A stretch of DNA of 7,114 nt from the NCBI GenBank assembly GCA_903835325.1, contig CAILMU010000215.1:1-7114 (forward strand), read 5' to 3'. Under the pieces are notes generated by a model. It did no database searches. It was not told where the DNA came from and worked only from the letters and a program-made list of their open reading frames with translations. The stretch's first letter is position 1, and each line of letters begins with the position of its first letter. The position numbers were made by a program, and so were the translations under genes. This DNA is from an uncultured Microcaldota archaeon. GTDB taxonomy: Archaea; Micrarchaeota; Micrarchaeia; Anstonellales; Bilamarchaeaceae. Of this stretch, positions 1 through 5,167 are shown in pieces.

Positions 1-1115
1 ACCGTGTCCTTCTTCAGGATGTTGCCGTTGGCATCCAACACGGATATAATAGCCGATGTCGAATCGCCGTGGGCTTCCAAGTCGTCCAGCTGGAACTTCA
101 TGTTGTCGACAGGCAGCGACTCTCCCTGGTTCAGGATTCCTGATACGGATTCCTTTGCCAGCTTTATGAAGCCGCCGTTGAAGATCACGCTCTCCGTGGA
201 TTCGTTGACTGCACCCCCAGTCGGGGCCTCCATCTGGCTGATGATCCAGTCCTCACCGAGGAAGCTTACCTTCACGCGGTGCGTCTCTGTCGCATCATCG
301 ATGTTGTAGCCGCTGCTGGTCTTGACCTTGCATGCGGTGTAATCCAGGTTCGTCGCCTGGGTGCAGACCGGGATGCCCAGGTCTTTGCCACCAGGGCCGT
401 CGAACTTCAGGCTGTATGCCAGGAAGTTCAGGTGCCCTATGGTGTCCTTCACATCTGTAGAGAAGTGGTTGTCTCCATCTATCCACATCGCCTGGTGCTC
501 CACATAGTTGTTGCCAGAGCTGTCATCCGTGACTGTCCTGTCAGCGAATGGCGAGAAAGCTCCGCCGTCTACTTTGTATAGGAACACCTCGTCAGAACCG
601 ATTCCGGTGCTTGAACCCGAACCAGCTGTGAAAGGGTTGGCGTTGTCGGATGTGTCCGATGTGCCGAATTGGTAGGCCGTATCAGAGTCCGATGGGTCGT
701 TGACTTTCCTGTCCAGGAGTCTCCTGTTCAGGTAGTCTCCTATCAGGTTGTTGCCTGTCCATGTCCCCAGGGCCGTTGTGCCTGGAACAGTTATAGACAG
801 CTGAACCTTCTCGTTGCTGATTGCGCATGTGCCTGTCCCTGTGCTGTTGCCTGCCTTGCAGCTGGCTGAACCGGAGACCTGCGCTGTGAGCGTCTGGCTC
901 TTGTAGGTCTCTGATACTATCTTGCCTGCTATCAAAGCCGCAGCAACGCCATCGGCCGGCTGTGCCATGCTTCCGACGACCACTTTAGCCACAGGGGCTC
1001 CGTTGTCGTCTACCAGCGTCGTCGATCCGAACATAAGTCCGGCAAACGCAGCTGAACTCGCGAGAATCGCCGCACCGGCGACAATCGCACCGACTTTCTT
1101 CAGATTCACTTTCAT
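1..1115 (-). CDS. S-layer protein, N-terminal part (cut by window edge)
   Basis: This gene reads from its ATG at 1115 leftwards without a stop to the window edge (371 whole codons), so the C-terminus is missing. The product should be exported and form the paracrystalline cell-surface layer. Residues 1-25 form a clear signal peptide: basic MKVNLKK, a hydrophobic Ala/Ile/Val core, and an AFA|G cleavage site. Residues 45-66 (VVVGSMAQPADGVAAALIAG) match the start of the S_layer_N family known from Methanococcales and DPANN archaea, and KVSFLGEDWIISQMEAP at about 282-298 is also typical of it. Two close cysteine pairs (C86/C97 and C251/C262) suggest disulfides. N90-S-T and N304-E-S are possible N-glycosylation sites. 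The middle (140-220) is rich in Asp, Ser, Thr, Gly and Asn, as in surface proteins. The start is fixed by a strong SD five bases upstream. The family call is firm; the lineage is not. Confidence 0.88.
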   Translation of the reverse strand, partial: MKVNLKKVGAIVAGAAILASSAAFAGLMFGSTTLVDDNGAPVAKVVVGSMAQPADGVAAALIAGKIVSETYKSQTLTAQVSGSASCKAGNSTGTGTCAISNEKVQLSITVPGTTALGTWTGNNLIGDYLNRRLLDRKVNDPSDSDTAYQFGTSDTSDNANPFTAGSGSSTGIGSDEVFLYKVDGGAFSPFADRTVTDDSSGNNYVEHQAMWIDGDNHFSTDVKDTIGHLNFLAYSLKFDGPGGKDLGIPVCTQATNLDYTACKVKTSSGYNIDDATETHRVKVSFLGEDWIISQMEAPTGGAVNESTESVIFNGGFIKLAKESVSGILNQGESLPVDNMKFQLDDLEAHGDSTSAIISVLDANGNILKKDT

Positions 1116-1120
1116 ATTTT

Positions 1121-1126
1121 CACCTC
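1121..1126 (-). promoter_or_regulatory. Ribosome binding site of the S-layer gene
   Basis: The minus strand reads GAGGTG, five bases before the ATG at 1115. It is a strong SD, unlike the apparently SD-less starts of the other promoter-proximal genes here. It lies four bases downstream of the last arm of the predicted leader structure (1131-1138), so folding could affect its accessibility. Confidence 0.8.
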
Positions 1127-1130
1127 AATA

Positions 1131-1185
1131 TTGCCGCCCGAGGGGCCTTGGATGGATGATTATCGGCGGCAACTTTTTAGGCCCC
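1131..1185 (-). promoter_or_regulatory. Interleaved stems in S-layer mRNA leader, possible pseudoknot
   Basis: On the minus strand the leader holds two perfect stems whose arms alternate. Stem 1 pairs GGGGCCT (1185-1179) with AGGCCCC (1148-1142), 7 bp. Stem 2 pairs TTGCCGCC (1172-1165) with GGCGGCAA (1138-1131), 8 bp. The arm order is 1a, 2a, 1b, 2b, which is the topology of an H-type pseudoknot with connecting segments of 6, 16 and 3 nt. The 3-nt link is short for crossing a 7-bp stem, so two competing hairpins are an alternative. The structure ends four bases before the SD. That points to translational control or mRNA stabilisation of a very highly expressed gene, which is an inference. The pairing itself is directly visible. 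Confidence 0.5.
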
Positions 1186-1213
1186 AAAAATTCCGAGAGA
1201 TAACACTCTCGGA
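1186..1213 (-). promoter_or_regulatory. Leader hairpin with U-run (5' stabiliser or attenuator)
   Basis: On the minus strand a perfect 8-bp stem, TCCGAGAG (1213-1206) with CTCTCGGA (1199-1192), encloses a 6-nt loop. It is followed by one A and five U (1190-1186). The shape is that of an intrinsic terminator, yet it sits between the promoter and the S-layer start. If transcription starts near 1218 it would instead be at the extreme 5' end of the mRNA, where hairpins commonly protect transcripts. A run of five U is short for efficient termination. Confidence 0.45.
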
Positions 1214-1239
1214 GTCACGAAGGAAGGTTCATTCAAAAT

Positions 1240-1282
1240 GTTTATAAACGTAATGGTTAAATATAAACTCTAGTTTATAAAC
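1240..1282 (-). promoter_or_regulatory. Promoter region of the S-layer gene, three TATA-like boxes
   Basis: The segment contains the 10-bp palindrome GTTTATAAAC twice (1240-1249 and 1273-1282, start to start 33 bp), with a third TATA-like stretch between them (minus strand GTTTATATTTAACC, 1266-1253). Archaeal transcription starts about 25 bp past the TATA centre. The three boxes would therefore start the mRNA near 1218, 1233 or 1251, giving a leader of roughly 100-135 nt. Multiple boxes fit a strongly transcribed S-layer gene. Because the 10-mers are symmetric they could also be repressor or activator sites. Which box is used cannot be told from sequence. Confidence 0.55.
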
Positions 1283-1386
1283 TGCTGTTTTTATTAAGAC
1301 AATCAGCGAACACGAGATACGGGAAGAGACGTAATATGGTGGCATGTTGCGAAAAACCACGATAATAATATCACCCTCTATCCAAA

Positions 1387-1908
1387 TCAACACCGGAACC
1401 GTTTCTTATCTATTTGTATCTGTCTTTTTGTCGCGAATCTCCCCGATGGCGTCCCTCTGTATCTGGATCCGGAGATATCGGCGCACCTATGGAAGACGAT
1501 CTCTTTTCCATACTGTGAAAGGATGTAAGCGCTCGTCTTAGAATAGTAGGTCTTCTTCGCTTTCTTCCTCGCCCACCGCTTCTCAAGATCGATCCGTTTG
1601 GAAAGCGCTGTATTGACCACATGGATGACACCGGATGGATGCCATTCGATACCCGCCCATTCCTCTGCGGTTCTGCACGAATAATAGAATTGGTCGCTTT
1701 TCAGATAAAGGGCGATCGAAGATGTGAGTACCTTCATCGGATCGCGGATCTGGCGGGATTTCCTTTCATCCGGAAATGGCGCATAATATATGCCTTTGAA
1801 CGGTGTCGGGAATAATGCCAGTGATACGGCCATGCCATTAATCTTCGAAGGCGGATAGCCGGTTTTCCTCAAAGAGGCGAACGTGAGCGCCTGGCTAGGC
1901 AGAAGCAT
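1387..1908 (-). CDS. AbiEi-like putative antitoxin / regulator
   Basis: This 173-residue protein follows the nucleotidyltransferase gene and overlaps its 3' end by 14 bp, so the two are almost surely co-transcribed and translationally coupled. Its core, FYYSCRTAEEWAGIEWHP followed by SGVIHVVN (about 74-99), resembles the part of AbiEi-type antitoxins after the DNA-binding domain, where a Tyr/Phe-rich strand, an 'A..l.G' helix and a 'p..ihV' strand recur. The partner supports this. Residues 8-46 (LTFASLRKTGYPPSKIN... and FKGIYYAPFP) might be a reduced winged helix, but a full HTH is not evident. The C-terminus is basic. If it is the antitoxin it would neutralise the upstream enzyme, and may autoregulate the operon. 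The ATG at 1908 is chosen because GGAGGTG precedes it by 8 nt. The resemblance was judged by eye, so the role is tentative. Confidence 0.6.
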   Translation of the reverse strand: MLLPSQALTFASLRKTGYPPSKINGMAVSLALFPTPFKGIYYAPFPDERKSRQIRDPMKVLTSSIALYLKSDQFYYSCRTAEEWAGIEWHPSGVIHVVNTALSKRIDLEKRWARKKAKKTYYSKTSAYILSQYGKEIVFHRCADISGSRYRGTPSGRFATKRQIQIDKKRFRC

Positions 1909-2485
1909 GCTTCATCACCTCCAGGAATTCAGCCATATCCGTATCCAGGATGTTCATCATTTTCAGCTCGCTGATTTCATCTACGGGGGGGCCGGACTTC
2001 AGCAATACCTCCTTGAGCCGGTCCATCGGCAGCTTTTCGTGCCTCAGGATCGCCCAGATATCGAAAAGATCTCGGAAGAGCCTCCTATCATGGTAGCTCG
2101 CTAACTTGAGCTCGAGCAACGATGGCAGGGATGCGACCTTGAGTTCTGTTCCTTCCAGATCCACCGATATCGTCTCCTTGATTTTCGCCGAGGGAACGAA
2201 AACCTCTATACGCACCGCTGTTTCAGGGAAATTCACTGTGAACACATTTGTGTAAGTGGTCTTTTTTGCTTCAAAGCCCATCTTGCTGAGGCAGCCTTTG
2301 ATATCCTTGCAGAAGCCGTCGGGCTCTTTTTCGATTGCAAAGTCGATATCGATGCTGCTGCGATGGTTGAGATAGAAAAGCCTGAGGGCTGTCCCTCCCA
2401 CCATGACGGCCCTGCCGGCGACGCATTTTGACAGGTAGGGCAGAAGCTCGATCACGCGCCTCTGCTTGGCCTCGATTTTATCCAT
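1895..2485 (-). CDS. AbiEii-type nucleotidyltransferase, putative toxin
   Basis: This 196-residue protein has the polymerase-beta-like nucleotidyltransferase signature of the AbiEii family. VGGTALRLFYLNHRSSIDIDF (about 29-49) gives the GG plus D46-x-D48 catalytic motif. IEVF follows at 93-96 with E94 as a likely third acid. LELKLASYHDRRLFRDLFDI (124-143) matches the family's later K...R...KD..D motif. In studied members the enzyme transfers nucleotides, in some cases to tRNA acceptor ends, and arrests growth or aborts phage infection. That function is assumed here, not shown. All visible catalytic positions are intact. It is the first gene of a two-gene operon with the AbiEi-like protein. The start at 2485 lacks an SD but lies about 25 bp past a TATA box, so the mRNA is probably leaderless. 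A housekeeping nucleotidyltransferase role cannot be excluded. Confidence 0.82.
   Translation of the reverse strand: MDKIEAKQRRVIELLPYLSKCVAGRAVMVGGTALRLFYLNHRSSIDIDFAIEKEPDGFCKDIKGCLSKMGFEAKKTTYTNVFTVNFPETAVRIEVFVPSAKIKETISVDLEGTELKVASLPSLLELKLASYHDRRLFRDLFDIWAILRHEKLPMDRLKEVLLKSGPPVDEISELKMMNILDTDMAEFLEVMKHASA
1917..1923 (-). promoter_or_regulatory. Internal ribosome binding site for the AbiEi-like gene
   Basis: The minus strand reads GGAGGTG within the last codons of the nucleotidyltransferase gene, 8 nt before the ATG at 1908. It fixes the start of the downstream gene and implies translation from a shared mRNA. Confidence 0.7.
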
Positions 2486-2501
2486 GTTGCAGATAGGGAT
2501 G

Positions 2502-2546
2502 CTAGATTTATATTGTTATCGCTAGGTTAAAATTTGTTTAATCTAG
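2502..2546 (-). promoter_or_regulatory. Promoter of the NTase/AbiEi-like operon, with inverted repeat
   Basis: The minus strand carries ATATAAAT at 2513-2506, centred about 25 bp before the ATG at 2485, the spacing of an archaeal leaderless promoter. The 7-bp inverted repeat CTAGATT (2502-2508) / AATCTAG (2540-2546) brackets this box, and a partial third copy (CTAGGTT) starts at 2522. The repeats could be an operator for autoregulation, as is common for toxin-antitoxin operons. The TATA call is firmer than the operator call. Confidence 0.5.
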
Positions 2547-2612
2547 AGCTAACTCACACGAGATGAGATTTTCATTAATCAATCGTATCATCCGATCTGG
2601 AGCTGCAGGATG

Positions 2613-3476
2613 TTACAGGTCGACCTTCATCCCGTCAAATGCTATCTCGGTCTCTGGGAAAACCGCCCGGGCCTCTTCCAACAGCGCTGACGGTTCCGAG
2701 TAGCGCGGGCTTATGTGCGTGAGTATCAGCCGTTTCACCCCGGCCCTTTTCGCAATCCCCGCCGCATCCTCTGCCGTCGAATGGAGGCGCTCGAGAGCTT
2801 CGGTCTTGCGGGCTTTGTCGAATGTCGCCTCGTGGATCAGGAGATCGGCGCCCTGCGCAGCCTCGATGATTTCTTCGCCGGCAGCCGAATCCCCGCTGTA
2901 GACTATTTTCCTTCCGGGTTTCACCCAGCTGACATCAGAAAGCAGGACCTCGCCGGTCCCTGTCTTCACCTTGCCTTTCTTCTGTATCTCCTTGAACATG
3001 GTCCCGCTCATCCCGAGCGAATGGGCCTTCTCCTCATGGAACTTTATGCGGTCGGCTTCCCTGAAGATGAAGCAGAACGAATCACGGCAATGCTTGACCG
3101 GGATGGCGCTCACCTCGTAATCCGGCTTTTTCAGGAGATCCTTCTTCTTGAGCTGGGCCACAGTCGCGAACGGATAGCGGTCGGCTATCTCGACACCGCG
3201 CGGGAGGAAAAGGTCGAGGTGACGCGGCGACGGCGAAGAGAGCCGGAGCGTCTCGAGGTATCCGAAGAGGCCGAGGTAATGGTCGAGGTGCGGATGCGAG
3301 ATGAAAATGGCATCCACGCTTCCGTAGCCGACCTTGTAGCGCATGAGCTGGCGCTGAGTCCCTTCTCCGCAATCGAAGAGAAGGAGATCGCTCTCGTATT
3401 TGAGCGCTAGCGCCGGCATCCCCCGCTCGACAGTAGGGGTTCCGCCCGATGTGCCCAAGAATGTGATCTGGAACAT
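2613..3476 (-). CDS. rnz: Ribonuclease Z (tRNA 3' endonuclease)
   Basis: The enzyme cuts the 3' trailer from tRNA precursors so that CCA can be present or added. The 287-residue product is a metallo-beta-lactamase-fold protein of the usual archaeal size. It opens with FQITFLGTSGG and has the zinc signature SHPHLDH (H61, H63, D65, H66). Other expected ligands are the His in PVKHCRDSF (about 145), the Asp in VYSGDS, and the final His in LTHISPRY. HEATF and LHSTAEDAA are further RNase Z hallmarks, and the stretch around LGMSGTMFKEIQKKGKVK corresponds to the substrate-arm region. I chose the ATG at 3476 because homologues begin exactly at MFQITFLG; an upstream in-frame ATG at 3536 would add 20 unconserved residues. 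There is no SD, so it is probably leaderless. It diverges from the NTPase gene, 101 bp away. Confidence 0.95.
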   Translation of the reverse strand: MFQITFLGTSGGTPTVERGMPALALKYESDLLLFDCGEGTQRQLMRYKVGYGSVDAIFISHPHLDHYLGLFGYLETLRLSSPSPRHLDLFLPRGVEIADRYPFATVAQLKKKDLLKKPDYEVSAIPVKHCRDSFCFIFREADRIKFHEEKAHSLGMSGTMFKEIQKKGKVKTGTGEVLLSDVSWVKPGRKIVYSGDSAAGEEIIEAAQGADLLIHEATFDKARKTEALERLHSTAEDAAGIAKRAGVKRLILTHISPRYSEPSALLEEARAVFPETEIAFDGMKVDL

Positions 3477-3500
3477 GAAGAAGATGTGTATTCGGGAGGG

Positions 3501-3509
3501 GTTATTAGC
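3501..3509 (-). promoter_or_regulatory. Weak TATA-like element for RNase Z
   Basis: The minus strand reads GCTAATAAC centred about 29 bp before the chosen ATG at 3476. It is a poor TATA match, but it lies near the distance expected for a leaderless start, and no SD is present. A modest promoter is plausible for this gene. Confidence 0.3.
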
Positions 3510-3546
3510 CATGCGCTTTGGATTTTTTCCGTGCATCGTCCGGCAA

Positions 3547-3556
3547 GTTTTTAAAC
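3547..3556 (+). promoter_or_regulatory. TATA box for the THEP1-like NTPase
   Basis: GTTTTTAAAC is centred 26 bp before the ATG at 3578, and the intervening bases have no convincing SD. This places the likely transcription start at or next to the A of the ATG, a leaderless mRNA. It supports 3578 rather than the upstream in-frame ATG at 3518, which would lie before the TATA box. Confidence 0.6.
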
Positions 3557-3577
3557 CTCATCTTGGCGGTTAGTTGC

Positions 3578-4387
3578 ATGCCGAACAACTTCTTCATCAC
3601 CGGGATGCCCCGTTCTGGCAAGACCACATTATTGCGCAGGATAGCCAAAAGGCTGCGCGAGCAGGGGCTGAAGGTCGGCGGCTTCATCTCTCCTGAGGAA
3701 GCGGAGCACGGGACGCGGACCGGATTCATTGTCGAGGATCTCGGGACGGGGAAAAAAGCGATCCTGGCCGACATCAACATCGACGGCCCGAAAGTGGCCA
3801 AATACCATGTGGACATCAAATCTTTCGAGGCTATCGCCCTTCCCGGCCTTGCCGGATTCAAGGGATTCGATGTCATCATAGTCGATGAGATAGGCATGAT
3901 GGAGCTGAAAAGCCAGAAGTTCTCGGACCTGCTGGACTCTGTCCTGGATTCGGAGACGCCCCTCATCGCTTCGCTCCACAACGACCTCATAGAACGCTAC
4001 GGCCCGTACGGCGAGGTCCTCTACCTCACCGAAGACACCCGGGAGTTCGTCTACACCGATCTCGTGCGGAAGGTGGCTTCCATCAAGGAAGCGAAGAGGA
4101 GGCCCCAGATCAAAGCGCCAGCGGAGAAGAAACCGCAGGCTGCGGCCCAATCGAAAAAAGGGCCTGAAGAGAAGCCGGCCGAGAAACAGAAGGAAGAGAG
4201 GAAGCCCCAGAAAGTCAAGATCCCGGAAAGCAAGAAAAGCATCTTCGAGGAGGCGCTCGGCGAGGAGGATGAAGAGGAACCCGAAGAGAAGGAAGAGGAA
4301 GAGCAGGCGCCGGAGAAGAAAGAGGAGAAAAAGAAAGGCAAGAAAAAGGGCTTCATGGATTCCTTGGTGGATCTTTTAGGGCTCTGA
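3578..4387 (+). CDS. THEP1-like nucleoside-triphosphatase with long charged tail
   Basis: This is a P-loop NTPase of the THEP1 family (the MJ1559/human NTPCR-like group), which hydrolyses nucleoside triphosphates with broad specificity; the physiological role is unsettled. Of 269 residues, the first 170 or so are the complete family domain: Walker A GMPRSGKT (9-16), GGFISPE and GTRTGFIVEDL (34-55), Walker B VIIVDEIGMMEL (99-110) and ASLH (131-134). Residues 170-269 are an extra tail: Lys/Pro/Ala/Gln-rich, then very acidic (EEDEEEPEEKEEEE), then Lys-rich, ending in GFMDSLVDLLGL, which could be a short amphipathic helix. The tail is probably disordered and may bind a partner or membrane; no function is known to me. 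The start at 3578 fits the family N-terminus and the TATA spacing. The gene ends 13 bp before the convergent glycosylase gene. Confidence 0.87.
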   Translation: MPNNFFITGMPRSGKTTLLRRIAKRLREQGLKVGGFISPEEAEHGTRTGFIVEDLGTGKKAILADINIDGPKVAKYHVDIKSFEAIALPGLAGFKGFDVIIVDEIGMMELKSQKFSDLLDSVLDSETPLIASLHNDLIERYGPYGEVLYLTEDTREFVYTDLVRKVASIKEAKRRPQIKAPAEKKPQAAAQSKKGPEEKPAEKQKEERKPQKVKIPESKKSIFEEALGEEDEEEPEEKEEEEQAPEKKEEKKKGKKKGFMDSLVDLLGL

Positions 4388-4400
4388 ACCCCAAGGGGAT

Positions 4401-5093
4401 TCAATCGGCTCGTTTCATCCTGCCAGCAGCCTTTCCCCATTCCACGATAAGAGCGTGATACTCCTTATACAAAGCGACATCCCGAGGGAGCGCTTTCTCG
4501 AAATAGCTTGTGTAATCGTCGTATTCTTTCGATTCTAAAAGCGAGTGGCATTTGCAGAACCTTCTCGTATACGCATCGATGACGAAGTGCGGGATATCGT
4601 ATGCGTATAATAGTATTGAATCAGCGGTCTCCTTCCCGACACCGTCAATGGCCAGGAGCTCGTCGCGGGAAGGGGGCGAACCACGCGATTCGAAGACCAG
4701 GAAACTTTTCGCGAGCGTTTTCAGCCGTTTCGCCTTCTGCCGGTAGAAACCGCTCGGGCGGATGAGTTTTTCCAGCGAGCATTTGCGCATTGATACTATT
4801 CTTTCCGCATCGAGCGAATCCGCATCCTTCAGATTCCCGATGGCTTTCTCTACGTTCTTCCAGTTCGTGTTCTGGGCAAGGAGCGCGCCTACAACCACTT
4901 CGAAGCGCGAATCAGCCGGCCACCAACAAGGTTTGGCCCACGCAACCCCAGCGCGCTTTTCATTTCTGGGCCAGGCCTTGTTGCATTCCTGGGGGCCGGA
5001 TTGCTCCAGCAGCTCTTCGTAGAGCCGGAGCAGGCGCCCATCTTTCCCTGCCATGGGAAGATATTGCAAGGGCTTGATTATCAACCATCGCAT
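4401..5093 (-). CDS. Endonuclease III-related HhH-GPD DNA glycosylase
   Basis: This base-excision repair enzyme removes damaged bases, probably alkylated ones, from DNA. Features of the endonuclease III-related/MagIII-like branch are WWPADSRFEVVVGALLAQNTNWKNVEKAI (57-85), IRPSGFYRQKAKRLK (111-125) and the helix-hairpin-helix LLAIDGVGKETADSILLYA (146-164), followed by VIDAYTRR with catalytic Asp at 173. The position of the endonuclease III catalytic lysine is Glu155, so it should be a glycosylase without beta-lyase activity. The C-terminus stops at YHALIVEWGKAAGRMK with no cysteine cluster, so no [4Fe-4S] centre is expected. Length is 230 residues from the ATG at 5093. MAGKDGRLLRLYEEL from the ATG at 5054 would also fit the family (217 residues), and neither start has a well-placed SD. 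It shares an upstream AT-rich promoter with the divergent large gene. The exact base preference is unknown. Confidence 0.85.
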   Translation of the reverse strand: MRWLIIKPLQYLPMAGKDGRLLRLYEELLEQSGPQECNKAWPRNEKRAGVAWAKPCWWPADSRFEVVVGALLAQNTNWKNVEKAIGNLKDADSLDAERIVSMRKCSLEKLIRPSGFYRQKAKRLKTLAKSFLVFESRGSPPSRDELLAIDGVGKETADSILLYAYDIPHFVIDAYTRRFCKCHSLLESKEYDDYTSYFEKALPRDVALYKEYHALIVEWGKAAGRMKRAD

Positions 5094-5134
5094 GAACTTC
5101 GCCGTAGGCTCCGGAGGGTCATGCTTTCGTGTGG

Positions 5135-5150
5135 ATTTATATAATTAAAT
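5135..5150. promoter_or_regulatory. Shared divergent TATA region
   Basis: ATTTATATAATTAAAT contains usable TATA boxes on both strands. On the plus strand TTTATATAA (5136-5144) is centred 28 bp before the ATG at 5168, consistent with a leaderless or nearly leaderless mRNA. On the minus strand TTATATAAAT or TTTAATTA would start transcription near 5114-5119 and give the glycosylase mRNA a leader of about 20-25 nt. The two start codons are only 74 bp apart, so the two pre-initiation complexes would compete. Confidence 0.6.
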
Positions 5151-5167
5151 GTCTATAAGCCATATGG

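Noticed and set aside
4..1203. Plus-strand open frames opposite the S-layer gene
   Set aside because: The minus-strand frame gives a signal peptide and S-layer family motifs with a good SD; the plus-strand frames have none of these.
1352..1356. T5 run on the minus strand 31 nt past the AbiEi-like stop, as a terminator
   Set aside because: Five T alone are weak and the possible stem around it is only 4 bp. It may contribute to termination but cannot be supported as a feature.
1116..1386. Small RNA gene or tRNA in the gap before the S-layer gene
   Set aside because: No tRNA cloverleaf or box C/D or H/ACA signature was seen. The structures present are better explained as the leader of the downstream S-layer mRNA.
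2715..3410. 231-codon open frame on the plus strand inside the RNase Z gene
   Set aside because: It is fully antisense to a well-supported RNase Z, has no promoter or SD, and its Arg/Glu/Leu-rich translation resembles no protein; the frame is open because of the codon bias of the real gene.
4388..4400. CCCCAAGGGG between the convergent NTPase and glycosylase genes as a bidirectional terminator
   Set aside because: Only a two-base centre separates the arms, leaving about three pairs around a tetraloop, and there is no adjacent T-run on either strand.
3505..4440. Several minus-strand open frames across the NTPase gene (3505-3990, 3629-4150, 4051-4440)
   Set aside because: All are antisense to the NTPase. 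The Ser/Phe-rich translations are the mirror of its Glu/Lys-rich tail, and none has a start signal.
5081..5122. 13-residue minus-strand reading frame overlapping the glycosylase start (possible upstream ORF)
   Set aside because: Its ATG lies at or before the predicted transcription start (about 5114-5119), and there is no SD, so it is probably not transcribed as a start.
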